The translations under genes and the position numbers were made by a program. Below are positions 34,601 through 42,620 of a DNA stretch of 64,000 bases, piece by piece; the first letter of the stretch is position 1, and every line of letters begins with the position of its first letter. The notes beneath the pieces were generated by a model. The model had not been told where the DNA came from and made no database searches. It worked only from the letters and a program-made list of their open reading frames with translations. Source of the DNA: Filimonas effusa. GTDB lineage: Bacteria > Bacteroidota > Bacteroidia > Chitinophagales > Chitinophagaceae. The DNA is taken from positions 1,302,001-1,366,000 of the forward strand of contig NZ_SDHZ01000001.1 in NCBI RefSeq assembly GCF_004118675.1, in the 5' to 3' direction.

Positions 34601-36113
34601 CTGCTTCAAATAATTTTGAGGAAGACCTGAAGGCTGTGTTTGTAGCAAGTGGATGATCGCGCCAGGCGCCGGTTTGCGTAATTGAGCGGTTAAAATTCAA
34701 ATCCACACCAGCATGTGCCAGCTTGCCTGCCCCTCCTTCTACAGAAAAACGTTCAGACGCATCCCTGGTACGCATGTAGTTATCACGTACATAACCGATA
34801 TCGCCGCGGTAAGCCCTGAAGGCGCCGCCAGTGCCCTCACCCGTTATGGAAAACACATCATAAGTATAAGCAGGTATAGCAATATGGGGAATAGCAGGCT
34901 TTTCGCGATAAGGAATATCCTTTTCCCTGTTAAAATCAAGTACACTTTCCACATTATTATTTCCGTTCTGGTAATTGAGGTAACCATAGGCGGGTAGAGA
35001 CAAGCGTTTATCGCTCTCTTCGACTTTCTGCTCCGACACATATCCGCTGATGGAAGTGTTGGCAAACAGCGCCCACTTAGTTTCACCTACTTTTGTTGAA
35101 AACGAGAACTGCGTACTGGTATAAGGCATTGTAATAGCAGGCGTAAAAGCGGGATAAGCAAATGACAAACTGGAAGAGAACTGATGCCTGATGGGAAGGC
35201 GAACCTGTTTTTCCGCCGTTTTCCCCACAGTTTTGTATAGCGACAACCCTGTTGAAAGCTGCAGGCCACTCAAACCTGCTCTTGAATTATAAGAAGATCC
35301 AATAGCGACAGAACCTGCCCCTTCCATGCTTTTCCCTCTTTCAAGTTCATACTTTGCAGAAAGCGTGGGAGCAATTGTAAAGCCATCCTGTGAATTATTG
35401 GTAAGAGAGAGCCCTGCCGTTAAACTTCCGCCCCCTTTTGAGCCGGCGGGAATACTTGCATTGAGGCCGGTTTCGATACCCCAGCCTTTGTAATTATTAT
35501 AAAAAGCGCCGACGTTAAGGTCAAAATCCACCGGAATGCCTACTGCTTCCACTCCTTTACCCACGGTGGCGCCTGTTGTCTTATTTTCTTTTATAGACAA
35601 TGATTTGGTAATGGTATCTGTAGTGCCATTGAAATCATCGGGCAGTCCCCTCAGGTTCCTAGTAATGGTTCCGGGGTTGATGTTCCAGCCATAGCCCACC
35701 CAGGAAGCCTCCTGGTCCATAGAGCCCCCACCCTGGTATGCGATGTTTACCGGATAACCACCCACGTCCAGCAAGGGAATGTTATAAGAGAAATCGCCTG
35801 TGAACAGGTCAACCATATCGGAGCTGTTTACCGAGGTAAACTGCTGCATTTCGGGCTGGGACGGGCCGCCATCCTCAAGAGTTTCTATTGCATAAGGCAG
35901 CGGTGGTAAATTCGCAGTTCCGCGGGCATCGGCCTGTGCGTTGGCAGCAACTGGTGATGAAGCCCCGTGCATTGGGTATGCGGTATTGTTACAGATAAAA
36001 TTACCACCGGCCTTCAGCTGTTCAGCTGCCGCCAGCACCATTTCTGCGTAAAACAGGAAAAGGAAAATAAAAGCGATCGTTCTTTTGTTTCTTCCGAAGC
36101 TTGCCAGGATCAT
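28641..36113 (-). CDS. Giant PA14-domain RHS/SpvB-like exported protein
   Basis: 2490 residues. A signal peptide occupies the first ~30 residues. The N-terminal DLFTGDFSYNIPLLDVGGYP and VGYGWNINPGTI segments resemble the start of SpvB/TcB-like shell proteins. A PA14 carbohydrate-binding-type domain follows at about residues 615 to 760 (GEYFANKNLAG, YRFRTKSDDGVRLWVND). Long regions of beta repeats come next, with a jelly-roll-like section near the end (SAVFSFMSTGSTPLYVDDIR) and a C-terminal YD-like ending (YEYDDDGTLIRVKKETERG). It lacks a variable toxin tip and an immunity gene. In the operon it precedes the toxin-bearing RHS protein, so it may build the scaffold or partner of that protein. 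Confidence 0.75.
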   Translation of the reverse strand: MILASFGRNKRTIAFIFLFLFYAEMVLAAAEQLKAGGNFICNNTAYPMHGASSPVAANAQADARGTANLPPLPYAIETLEDGGPSQPEMQQFTSVNSSDMVDLFTGDFSYNIPLLDVGGYPVNIAYQGGGSMDQEASWVGYGWNINPGTITRNLRGLPDDFNGTTDTITKSLSIKENKTTGATVGKGVEAVGIPVDFDLNVGAFYNNYKGWGIETGLNASIPAGSKGGGSLTAGLSLTNNSQDGFTIAPTLSAKYELERGKSMEGAGSVAIGSSYNSRAGLSGLQLSTGLSLYKTVGKTAEKQVRLPIRHQFSSSLSFAYPAFTPAITMPYTSTQFSFSTKVGETKWALFANTSISGYVSEQKVEESDKRLSLPAYGYLNYQNGNNNVESVLDFNREKDIPYREKPAIPHIAIPAYTYDVFSITGEGTGGAFRAYRGDIGYVRDNYMRTRDASERFSVEGGAGKLAHAGVDLNFNRSITQTGAWRDHPLATNTAFRSSSKLFEAAYFRNPGEKSINTKAFYEAIGGDEVVVPELYQSGSFISTTGKLNKYTNQHLTGSVDLNANNAVKAKRDKRSQVISYLTAEEADKVGLARYIESKPVNSFSLSGTCAVVGDPADQGKGTGFIGEYFANKNLAGNPPFTVNGETIDKNWGKGASPDASIPSDFSARWTGRLKAPVTGTYRFRTKSDDGVRLWVNDVLVIDDWNTHGADQFKEGTPLNLVEGEVNHIRLDFFDAGKYAIVNLQWQVPGQNWLTIPLDAVFNKPLNDTFSVKDAQGREVLSKEKRINSFRKKTHISEIDVLNPDGRRYVYGIPVYNIQQKEATFSLNQSDGDAVNGTANFTPGVDNTVNNQKGNEHYFSSEEVPSYAHSFLLTGILSPDYADLTGDGISEDDQGDAIKFNYTKTAGIKNALQWRVPFEAGKVTYNEGLRTDNRDDKGNYIYGSREHWYLNSIESKNMVAAFFLDNTPRLDAMEMNEAAVKTASAKIKRLRKIVLYNKAEFLAKDTAATPVKTVYFEYSYELCPGFNKPLNDSGKLTLKKIWFSYNGNEKGRKNAYVFTYHSNNPAYNIRSYDRWGNYKSPAGNPTTGALIPNSDYPYVVQDSAMAASNVGAWALTQIKLPSGGIIKVDYESDDYAYVQNKRAMQLFKLAGLSRNANWNESAAGLYTASFAAAPSDNLYVYIDVSQAVTSEAEIRSRYLDGIDKLYFRLYVSMPGDKWGSGYEYVPCYADIDHAAGYSFSGNRIRLKLKGINKDGTPGGEYSPLAKAAIQFLRLNLPSKAFTGSEVGDDLGLAEAVRVIYSMYANVMELMASFDNLARVRGWARNIDLNRSLVRLACPTYKRLGGGARVKRITVYDSWYKMTRQKEATYGQEYNYTDVKEVDGQKIEISSGVAAYEPGVGSEENPFHLPVEYTQRVSVLAPVTIGYTEEPLGESFFPSPSVGYSRVRVRSIHTDKKRSANGVQESCFYTAYDYPTKVEWSVIDDNSKKRYKPTLPALLKIDAKHYLTVAQGFKVELNDMHGKLKSTATYAENDMEHYVTYTGNFYKTENPANTHKQLNNTVMAVNSDGTIDPEAVIGKDIELMMDSRQQQTLVYGNNVNLNVDLVPGPGAPPVIPLPSLPSIPQREETLFRSLASVKVIQRYGLIDSIVQIDKGSKVTARNLVYDSETGEVVLSSTQNEFQDPVYQFSYPSRWAYDALGLAYANIGVTLENLTITNGKITAGLNPGEEMNYLAGGDELMVYTRQKTGGADCSPEVATFPGQLKAWVVDSSLYGGAHSLYLVDADGRTVTGHNLALKVIRSGRKNIDGSVGSVSMLVNPVEKNGNVYTLRIDSTRNIINAAAVEYKGLWRVPAAKKHEWVKAPVMNENTCGCLKPFFDYLIASQRLLVKEADNVTVRTLVNEAIAAGYPVDPNSCMILRSNLDGKFYEDSSLFWSGNMVRIGRYGTFVYKANIGSCSVGLKVAEYFFEEYLNHLTSTACNSAGNVQYTLEHYEPECNNYLLTITNTLPYSPHVILVVRSFPSCNNTPGTGLNLTYFTPKDTAIMFCSHPNLSTAAGQVFWRDTLTGFDEQYSNWTLTNLTQQGTGVCPPVQDYRIPNLTLEVINCEGYRDTLVAGQCYDPITDSATNPYLYGITGNMRTSKAYTYYGDRTGVLSATGNHIRKDGTIPSFIPFWIFNDNKIVPRYDLSRWVWNAETSLYGRRGLELETKDPLGRFNSGIYGYNHSLPVAVIQNGRYRESAFEGFEDYFYSNAACNSNCVVGRHFDFSDFKSQLSDTYSHTGKYSLKINAGTNVAIAATVKPADDNSFVLNFNTKTASCTGGAVLDGIKTNQQAVLPVFSPLNASQVLISAWVREEQDCKCSTYVNNQLQVTVKRPGGDVTTVARPAGNIIEGWQRYEVVIAVPADATSAVFSFMSTGSTPLYVDDIRIHPYHANMKSFIYHPVNLRLMAELDENNYAAFYEYDDDGTLIRVKKETERGVKTIQETRSALRIEE

Positions 36114-36149
36114 GAACTATAAGTTTAGGGTGTAGGTCATTGAATGGAA

Positions 36150-37268
36150 CTATTGACGGGGTGTATCTACGAAGCGGAATTTGCTGTACCAGTGTTCATT
36201 CCTGCTGTTGATTACTTCGAGCAGGTACCGTTCATCATATAGCAATTGCCTGGTTATGACAGCGGGCAAGCTGGTAAAATTATGCCCGGGACTAAGCGAT
36301 AAAGCACCAGTAACCCTTACCTGCTCACGGGCATCGCCAAGAGAGGTAATAACAAAGCTTACGGCAGAATCAGCTATTTCATTACCATAAGCTACCAGGA
36401 TCTCTTTTTCACAAACAGCATCCGCCATATGTATATTCCTGGTAAGTGTAACAAATGAAGCGGCCTGCCGTTGGGGCTTCCCGGGGATGCCAGGTGCTGC
36501 AATGTTAAAAGTCCATACTTCGCTTTGAGTAATCAACTGACCATTATTACGGGCAACGACACACCATGCATACGTTTGCCCCGTATCCAGGAGGGCATTA
36601 GAAGCGGGGTAGCTAATGAAATTATTTTTTAAACGGCCGGCATTATAAACCAGCCTGTTCTGCCTGATGGCAGCTTCCGGGCTCTGCCCCTCCTCCAGTT
36701 TTGCAATCAGCAGGTCGTACGACAGATCACCGAATAATTGCAGGGGCGCCGGCGGCAGCCAGGAAAACCGGGGGCTTCCGTAACCAATGGTATCGTTATT
36801 TCCGGGCAAATGAAGAACAGGCGGGCTCAACGGCTGCACTTCAAGCGTGATACAGTCTTCCAGCAGCGTTTCCCCCGCTGCTTTCTGCCATGAGCTAACG
36901 CTGTAGCAGGCGATATAGGTACCTACCGGCAAAAAGCCTTCGGGCCGGAGATCGGCATTAAAAGCCGGCGAATGATACCTGTACTGCACGGGTGATACAT
37001 CTGCCGGCTTCACCTGCATAGCGCCATGCGGCACCATCATGTTCTTACCAACAGCGGTCATAACAGGAGTGTTATCGGCAGCATTCATGAGTGTGATAGT
37101 TACCTGTACACTTGCATCACCTGCCCCGCCATTTACCAGCAGAAAATTCCAGAGCTGCGTTTTCTGAACCACACCTGCCGAAGGCACCTGTAATGTAAGC
37201 GTCAACTGCCCATATCCTTTTATAACATAAAGCAATAACAGAAATAGAACGCTGCTTTTTATAGTCAT
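36150..37268 (-). CDS. TANFOR-like exported protein of the RHS operon
   Basis: 372 residues with a signal peptide (ending YVIKGYGQ). The middle part has the fibronectin-like TANFOR pattern found in Bacteroidota surface proteins: PPVLHLPGNNDTIGYGSPRFSW, then EEGQSPEAAIRQN, then LLDTGQTYAWCVVARN and SEVWTFNI (first motif spread over about residues 155 to 176). No enzymatic motif is visible. It is 11 bp downstream of the outer-membrane protein gene and 36 bp upstream of the PA14/RHS-like gene. A structural or adaptor role at the cell surface is likely but unproven. Confidence 0.6.
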   Translation of the reverse strand: MTIKSSVLFLLLLYVIKGYGQLTLTLQVPSAGVVQKTQLWNFLLVNGGAGDASVQVTITLMNAADNTPVMTAVGKNMMVPHGAMQVKPADVSPVQYRYHSPAFNADLRPEGFLPVGTYIACYSVSSWQKAAGETLLEDCITLEVQPLSPPVLHLPGNNDTIGYGSPRFSWLPPAPLQLFGDLSYDLLIAKLEEGQSPEAAIRQNRLVYNAGRLKNNFISYPASNALLDTGQTYAWCVVARNNGQLITQSEVWTFNIAAPGIPGKPQRQAASFVTLTRNIHMADAVCEKEILVAYGNEIADSAVSFVITSLGDAREQVRVTGALSLSPGHNFTSLPAVITRQLLYDERYLLEVINSRNEHWYSKFRFVDTPRQ

Positions 37269-37279
37269 AACCAGTGTTA

Positions 37280-39619
37280 TTAGAATGTTCTGAAAAAGCT
37301 GATCCTGCCGGTTTTATTTTCTACCAGCCGTTTTTCAGGACCGGGCAGAAAACCATTATCCAGCATCATCTGCAACTCACCTATTCTTTTTATTTTGATA
37401 AGTATATTGTTTTTGTATCCCCATTGAACCAGGTTGTAATTTGTTTGCCTGTTGTATTTTACGCCTGCTCCTATACTCAGCCAATCCGTTAATGCATACT
37501 GTATATCATTATCGAGGGAATACAGGTTATAATCGGCGGAGACGGCGGCACTGCCTGTTGCTTGCCAGGTAAACCGTTTGCTGAAAAAGACAGCATGGTT
37601 AAGCATGATGTTAGTAGTGTTGAAATGCAGGAAACCACTGTCGGCCTGCCTGTTATAAAACCGGGAATAGGTGGCAACACTATTCATAGCGGTTTCACCG
37701 AGGCTATAGTAATAACTGGCATTCGCTACCAGCGAATAGAATGTATTTTCGATATACGATTCATCGGACAATTTTGTCAGTTGCGCGCTGGGATAATATC
37801 CCACAAGCAGCACAGGCCATTTGGGCAAACGAAGTGTAGCCTGGATGGTTTTAAATACCGTATTGGCATGATACGATACCGCCTGCAGGTTGTTGTAATC
37901 GTTTTCCTTAAGAGATGCTTTCACCAACAGCTTTTTTTTGAAGAAAGGCTGTTCTGCCTGTACCAGCCACGCCTTTTGCTTTACACCTGTAGTGACGAGG
38001 CTAAAGGACTGAAAGTTGGCGCCATATTGTTTAATGAAACCGGTGAACACTGTTTGCGTTGCCGGAAGCCGGGATTGCAGTTTGAGGGAATATGCTTCAT
38101 TGGAATGATCTTTCATAGACAAAGCGGTAGCAAACAGATCCTTGCTGGTGTTGTTATAGTAGGGCAATGAAGATTTAGCCAGTTCTGCAGTGATATACGT
38201 ATTATCGTTCAGGCGGTAATTACCTTCGAGTGTAAAGCCCAGCAGGCGATAGTCGGGATATGCAGTTGCAGCGCCACTATTATTAAACAATTGCTTTTTC
38301 CCCGAGTACCATGTAAGAATGATATTATTACCTCCCAGCTGTCCCCATCCGGTCCTTAACATATACAAATACTGGCGGGGAGACTTTTTATTATTCACTA
38401 TGAAATCGCGGAATCTGTAATCTACAGTTCCGGCAGCTACTGCAACATAATAAGAAGGATTGTATTCGGCCTGAAAGCCCGTTATACTTACATTTCTTGC
38501 CGATAATTCGGAGTAATTAACCAGGGTTCGTCCTACACCCATACTCCTGATAGCCAGCAGTTGTTTGTATCCTTTGGGCAAAATACTATCGGGCACCTGG
38601 CGTTCTTCCATTTCCCATTCCAACTCTCCGGGAGAAAAAGCAGCTTTTCGTTTTGTTGCCGCAGTACGCTTCCAGTCCTTCAATTTACCCTGCAGGTCAT
38701 AATATTTCTTTTCCATCTGTGCCAACTCATTGTTGAGGGAATCCGCTTTTTTCTGCCAGGCAACATAGCGGTTCTGCCAGGAAAGCACAGGTGTATCCAG
38801 CTTAAAATCGCCGGCTTTCCCGATTGGATCCAATAGCTTTCGGGCATCCGGGGGCCAAGAGGTGTCATATTTAAGAGTGCCACCATATAACAATCTTTCT
38901 TTTTCTTCCACAAGTCTTTGTTTCAACCCGGGATCATTCAGCCTGGCCGTTAGTTTAGTTAATTCAATACGTTTAAGATCGAGTTTGTTTTTCCATAATG
39001 TTATAGAGTCCATCATAAAAGCCGGCGGATAAGTATTTATCTTTTGTACAATTCTATTCCGGAAGTCAGTAGTATTAAAATTGAAGTTCACATCGGAAAA
39101 ATGTCTTGTAAACGAAGAGTTTCCGAACCTGTTGGTAAGGTATAAACGCATGGGATACTGGTCTTTCCAGGTAATATCGAGATAGGTTTGAACAGTATGG
39201 TAATAAATATCTTTTTCGGCATACGGGGTATCGCTGTATGAGCGGTAATCCATATTGTACAACACGTTGCCATGAATAACAAGATCGCTTTTCTTTCTGG
39301 CAGCAGCGCCCCCCGGCGTTGTTGCCGTGTAACCAATACTTTCAATATTGGGCAACAAAAACAAATGCATCAATGCTTTAGATAAATTTCTTTCTTTAAC
39401 TAAAGCCGGCAGGTAATATGGTACCGTATCATATACTGTAAGAGCGGTATCGGCTGAAACATGAATAGCAGGTAATGCAAATGGCAGGCCTGGTAAAAGC
39501 AAATAAGCAGGTTCGCTTTTATCAGGAGGATGCGGAGGCTGACCGCTGACGGAATTAATTCCCAGGGCAATAACCATCCAACCTATCAGCAATATCGGCA
39601 ATGCCTTCTTCAATGACAT
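37280..39619 (-). CDS. Predicted outer-membrane beta-barrel protein, first gene of RHS operon
   Basis: 779 residues with a signal peptide (first ~26 residues, ending NSVSG). A central charged stretch at about residues 200 to 340 looks coiled-coil forming (KNKLDLKRIELTKL, ELAQMEKKYYDLQGKLKDW). From about residue 360 to the end there are alternating, aromatic-rich strands typical of an outer-membrane barrel, finishing in a terminal phenylalanine (GRISFFRTF). No known family was recognised. As first gene of the operon, it is a candidate outer-membrane anchor or export channel for the giant downstream proteins. This is inferred from position and architecture. Confidence 0.6.
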   Translation of the reverse strand: MSLKKALPILLIGWMVIALGINSVSGQPPHPPDKSEPAYLLLPGLPFALPAIHVSADTALTVYDTVPYYLPALVKERNLSKALMHLFLLPNIESIGYTATTPGGAAARKKSDLVIHGNVLYNMDYRSYSDTPYAEKDIYYHTVQTYLDITWKDQYPMRLYLTNRFGNSSFTRHFSDVNFNFNTTDFRNRIVQKINTYPPAFMMDSITLWKNKLDLKRIELTKLTARLNDPGLKQRLVEEKERLLYGGTLKYDTSWPPDARKLLDPIGKAGDFKLDTPVLSWQNRYVAWQKKADSLNNELAQMEKKYYDLQGKLKDWKRTAATKRKAAFSPGELEWEMEERQVPDSILPKGYKQLLAIRSMGVGRTLVNYSELSARNVSITGFQAEYNPSYYVAVAAGTVDYRFRDFIVNNKKSPRQYLYMLRTGWGQLGGNNIILTWYSGKKQLFNNSGAATAYPDYRLLGFTLEGNYRLNDNTYITAELAKSSLPYYNNTSKDLFATALSMKDHSNEAYSLKLQSRLPATQTVFTGFIKQYGANFQSFSLVTTGVKQKAWLVQAEQPFFKKKLLVKASLKENDYNNLQAVSYHANTVFKTIQATLRLPKWPVLLVGYYPSAQLTKLSDESYIENTFYSLVANASYYYSLGETAMNSVATYSRFYNRQADSGFLHFNTTNIMLNHAVFFSKRFTWQATGSAAVSADYNLYSLDNDIQYALTDWLSIGAGVKYNRQTNYNLVQWGYKNNILIKIKRIGELQMMLDNGFLPGPEKRLVENKTGRISFFRTF

Positions 39620-40070
39620 GAAACAGGCAAAATGGATGTAACAACAGGTTTATCCATTACTATTTGGCGGAAAGTATTCCATGCTACACGACATTGTATA
39701 ACAATGCATAAGCCAATCAGGATATTGGTGCTCACGGCAAATGTGTTTTAAGGTCTACAAAAGGGTTGTTGCATTAAATGTAATCAACATATTACCTAAT
39801 TGCAAGTAAAAGCCCTGCATAACGGAATAAACAGTGGTAAACCATAGGTAATTTTGGCCAGGACTCATTTATTTGAAAATAATGCCATCATAAATCACAA
39901 AACCCTTGCGCTACAAAATGGTGTATAATTTCTACACAGGTGATTATTGTACCGCTGCTTCGCCCGCTATTGGCTACTTAAATAAGGTAACCGTGGCTTG
40001 ATTTTTTTGGAAACATTTTTGATTTACAGGTGTAAAAGTTTTCCGTTAACACTTTAAAAACTCTTACACT
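39620..40070. other. 450-bp divergent intergenic region
   Basis: Separates the RHS operon (leftward) from a small exported protein gene (rightward), so it must hold promoters for both unless the operon is transcribed from further away. I see no open frame, no strong palindrome and no tRNA-like structure. I could not assign Bacteroidota -7/-33 boxes with confidence. Confidence 0.5.
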
Positions 40071-40406
40071 ATGAAACTGAAATCCTTTTTACCTGTCCTG
40101 GTGTGCATGATCTCGTTTTTTGCTACAATAGTACCTGCCCAGGCTGCCATGAGCAACAAAGAAATACAAGCTGCCGTAGCGGGAATGAGTGAGTCGCAAA
40201 AGCAGGCCCGGGCTGAGCAGATAAAGCTGCGTGTTGAAGAAATTAAAAACATGGACAAGTCGCAGCTCACCAGTGAGGAAAGAAAGGAATTACGTGCGGA
40301 AATGAAGATGATGCGTAAGGAAGCCAAGGCTATCGGTGGCGGCGGCATTTATATTTCTCTGGCGGGAGTTCTGATCATCATATTGGTATTGATCCTGATC
40401 CTGTAG
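40071..40406 (+). CDS. Small exported protein with C-terminal hydrophobic segment
   Basis: 111 residues. The signal peptide ends at a likely AQAA cleavage site near residue 25. A charged helical middle follows (QKQARAEQIKLRVEEIKNMD, with KELRAEMKMMRKEAK), then a glycine patch (GGGG) and a strongly hydrophobic C-terminal segment rich in I, L and V. Such small proteins are common in Bacteroidota; no function is known to me. It stands alone, followed by its own terminator. Confidence 0.65.
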   Translation: MKLKSFLPVLVCMISFFATIVPAQAAMSNKEIQAAVAGMSESQKQARAEQIKLRVEEIKNMDKSQLTSEERKELRAEMKMMRKEAKAIGGGGIYISLAGVLIIILVLILIL

Positions 40407-40425
40407 CAATTACACCGAATTAAAC

Positions 40426-40463
40426 AACGCCGGCGCAACTACCAGTGTTGCCCGGCGTTTTTA
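40426..40463 (+). terminator. Intrinsic terminator after the small exported protein gene
   Basis: Stem AACGCCGG (40426-40433) pairs with CCGGCGTT (40452-40459). The loop between them can extend the pairing (GCAAC with GTTGC). A T-rich tract follows on the (+) strand. Confidence 0.8.
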
Positions 40464-40497
40464 TTTATACCTATTTTTTTCACGAAAACTGTGTGTT

Positions 40498-40980
40498 ATG
40501 GCAACTTTCAATCGCGTGAGCCTCAGACACGTCAATTCGTTACAACAGCCTAAATGGCTGGCTATTCTGAGAATTTTGCTAGGCGGTATGTTATTCATCA
40601 AGGGTATTACTTTTATCAGCGACAGCGCCCAACTGGAAACCATATTGGAGACAAGCCGTCTGCGTTATATCACCGGAAGTAATACGGCAGTATGGGCCGA
40701 AGTGATCGCCTGGACCAACCTGTTAGGCGGTTTATTTATTCTTACGGGTTTGTGTACACGTTATATGTCGCTTTTGCTCCTGCCTATATTGCTGGCGGCG
40801 GTATTTTTCGTGAACCTGCCCAATTATACCATTAACGGAGGATCGGAGTTTGCGTTTTCCATTATCATCCTCGTTCTATTAGGTATTTTCCTATACGAAG
40901 GAAGTGGTAAGATCTCTGCCGACGAGTATTTCAGAACTTATTACAAGGCGGGGTACCACAATGTGAAGGTAGACGTGTAA
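40498..40980 (+). CDS. DoxX family membrane protein
   Basis: 160 residues with four hydrophobic segments arranged as in DoxX/DoxD-like proteins. The first begins LAILRILLGGMLFIKG, and a later AEVIAWTNLLGGLFILTGL carries the typical polar break. DoxX proteins are small inner-membrane proteins linked in some bacteria to redox or stress complexes; their biochemical activity is unclear. It is monocistronic, with a terminator just after the stop. Confidence 0.75.
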   Translation: MATFNRVSLRHVNSLQQPKWLAILRILLGGMLFIKGITFISDSAQLETILETSRLRYITGSNTAVWAEVIAWTNLLGGLFILTGLCTRYMSLLLLPILLAAVFFVNLPNYTINGGSEFAFSIIILVLLGIFLYEGSGKISADEYFRTYYKAGYHNVKVDV

Positions 40981-41014
40981 GGAACAGACAACAGAGGGTG
41001 TATTTTTATGATGA

Positions 41015-41054
41015 GCAGCAGATAAGTCTGATGAAGCTCCTATCTGCTGCTTTT
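41015..41054 (+). terminator. Intrinsic terminator after the DoxX gene
   Basis: Stem GCAGCAGATA (41015-41024) pairs perfectly with TATCTGCTGC (41041-41050) and is followed by TTTT on the (+) strand. It separates the DoxX gene from the convergent pyrR-type gene. Confidence 0.8.
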
Positions 41055-41074
41055 ATGTTATCATGCAGTTATAC

Positions 41075-41596
41075 TTATAACAGCACTACTTCATCTCTTT
41101 CATCTCTTCCGCTCCAGTACACCTTTACTTTATTGGAAGGGAAAGTATCTATGGCACGGCCTATATAGTCGGCATGAATAGGAAGTTCGCGGCTAAAGCG
41201 GCGGTCGATAAGCACGCAGAGTTCTACTTTTGAAGGGCGGCCGAAATCGAGCAGTGCATCGAGCGATGCGCGGATGGTGCGGCCGGTCCATAATACGTCG
41301 TCGATTAATACAACGTTTTTATTTTCTATGCTAAAGGGGATATCCGTAGCGTTGGCGACGTGCAGTTCTTTACGTACGTCGTCGCGGTAAAAAGTAATAT
41401 CCAACTTACCATATGGAACGGGGATACCTGGCAGCAGTTGCCTTAGTTCGTTCACGATACGGTCGCTCAAAAAAATACCACGGGGTTGCAGGCCAATGAT
41501 GACCGTATTTTCCAACTGAAGATGGTTCTCGAGAATCTGGCGTGCCAATCTCTTGATTATTAAAGCTACCTGTGGTTCCGTTAAAATGGATTTCAA
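41075..41596 (-). CDS. pyrR: PyrR-type bifunctional regulator / uracil phosphoribosyltransferase
   Basis: 173 residues, type I phosphoribosyltransferase fold. The PRPP-binding motif NVVLIDDVLWTGRTIRASL is near residues 94 to 112, and the N-terminal region contains IGLQPRGIFLSDRI. The C-terminal YIGRAIDTFPSNKVKVYW matches PyrR. In Firmicutes PyrR binds pyr mRNA to cause attenuation and also has UPRTase activity. No pyr genes adjoin it here, so its regulatory targets cannot be inferred. It is divergent from the FKBP gene. Confidence 0.85.
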   Translation of the reverse strand: MKSILTEPQVALIIKRLARQILENHLQLENTVIIGLQPRGIFLSDRIVNELRQLLPGIPVPYGKLDITFYRDDVRKELHVANATDIPFSIENKNVVLIDDVLWTGRTIRASLDALLDFGRPSKVELCVLIDRRFSRELPIHADYIGRAIDTFPSNKVKVYWSGRDERDEVVLL

Positions 41597-41685
41597 AATC
41601 TGATCGTAATTTTTGCACTAAAATAGAGCATTATGCTGAATGGTCATTATCTTAGGCCGATTAATAAAAACGATCTCCCAAACTG

Positions 41686-42468
41686 ATGAAAAAGATATTT
41701 CTCACCACAGGCGTTCTGGCGATTGTATTAGCCGGGGCGGCACAGGTTAAAAAAACACCCGCAACCAGCTCCAAACCTGCTACAGCAGCCAAGCCCAAAA
41801 CGGCAACCGGTACAGTGATGACGGCAGTACCTTTTAAAAATGCCGCCGATTCGTTCAGCTATGCTTTAGCGATGAGCGCTGCAAGTTTCTGCAAAGAAAA
41901 AGGCATCACCGAGGTTAATATGGCAATGATGCAGCGTGCTTTCAACGACGTACTTAAAACGAATAAGCCTGCTTTCACCATGGACCAGATGAACCAGGCG
42001 ATGATGACCTATCTTACCAGAGCGGAAAAGGATAAAACGGCTGTTACCCGTAAAGAGGGAGCTGCATTCCTGGCGGCGAATAAAACCAAGCCTGGCGTTA
42101 AGGTACTGCCCAGCGGCCTGCAATACCAGGTAATAAAAGAAGGTACCGGCGCCAAGCCCACCCTTAGCGATAAGGTAAAAGTACATTATCATGGCATGCT
42201 GATAGACGGTACTGTTTTCGATAGTTCTGTAGACCGCGGCACTCCTATTACCCTTTCGGTAAGCGGTGTGATCGCCGGATGGACCGAAGCATTGCAGTTA
42301 ATGCCTGTTGGCAGCAAGTGGAAGTTATTTATTCCTTCGGACCTGGCTTATGGCGACAGAGATACAGGCGGCCCCATCAAAGGTGGTTCTACGCTGATAT
42401 TTGATGTAGAATTGCTTGGAATAGAAGCTGCCACTCCTGCAAATGAAGGAGCTGTACCAGAGCAATAG
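41686..42468 (+). CDS. FKBP-type peptidyl-prolyl isomerase, exported
   Basis: 260 residues. An N-terminal signal sequence (about 20 residues, ending AGAAQ) and an Ala/Lys/Thr-rich linker are followed by a helical region at about 45 to 125 like the dimerisation domain of FkpA/Mip. The FKBP catalytic domain occupies about 130 to 248 (VKVHYHGMLIDGTVFDSS, VIAGWTEALQLMPVGSKW, LIFDVELLGI). It is expected to catalyse proline isomerisation and act as a folding chaperone in the periplasm. It is followed by a strong bidirectional-looking hairpin shared with pruA. Confidence 0.88.
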   Translation: MKKIFLTTGVLAIVLAGAAQVKKTPATSSKPATAAKPKTATGTVMTAVPFKNAADSFSYALAMSAASFCKEKGITEVNMAMMQRAFNDVLKTNKPAFTMDQMNQAMMTYLTRAEKDKTAVTRKEGAAFLAANKTKPGVKVLPSGLQYQVIKEGTGAKPTLSDKVKVHYHGMLIDGTVFDSSVDRGTPITLSVSGVIAGWTEALQLMPVGSKWKLFIPSDLAYGDRDTGGPIKGGSTLIFDVELLGIEAATPANEGAVPEQ

Positions 42469-42499
42469 CGAGCAGCTGATCACAGTATATAAACAGAAA

Positions 42500-42534
42500 G
42501 AGGCCGTATCATAAGTGCGATACGGCCTCGTTTT
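42500..42534 (+). terminator. Intrinsic terminator between FKBP gene and pruA
   Basis: An 11-bp perfect stem (GAGGCCGTATC at 42500-42510 with its complement at 42519-42529) with an 8-base loop and a following TTTT on the (+) strand. It lies in the convergent gap. Confidence 0.85.
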
Positions 42535-42620
42535 ATTCGGGTAGCTGATGGAGCCGGGTTCGCGTTTAAGCAATTCTCAGCGGCTATTTTTATTTATGAC
42601 CACCCTCTTTTTTATTGTTT

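Noticed and set aside
18957-39619. CRISPR-like or DNA-level tandem repeats
   Set aside because: Recurring patterns are protein-level YD/RHS repeats with divergent DNA; no regular spacer-repeat structure is seen.
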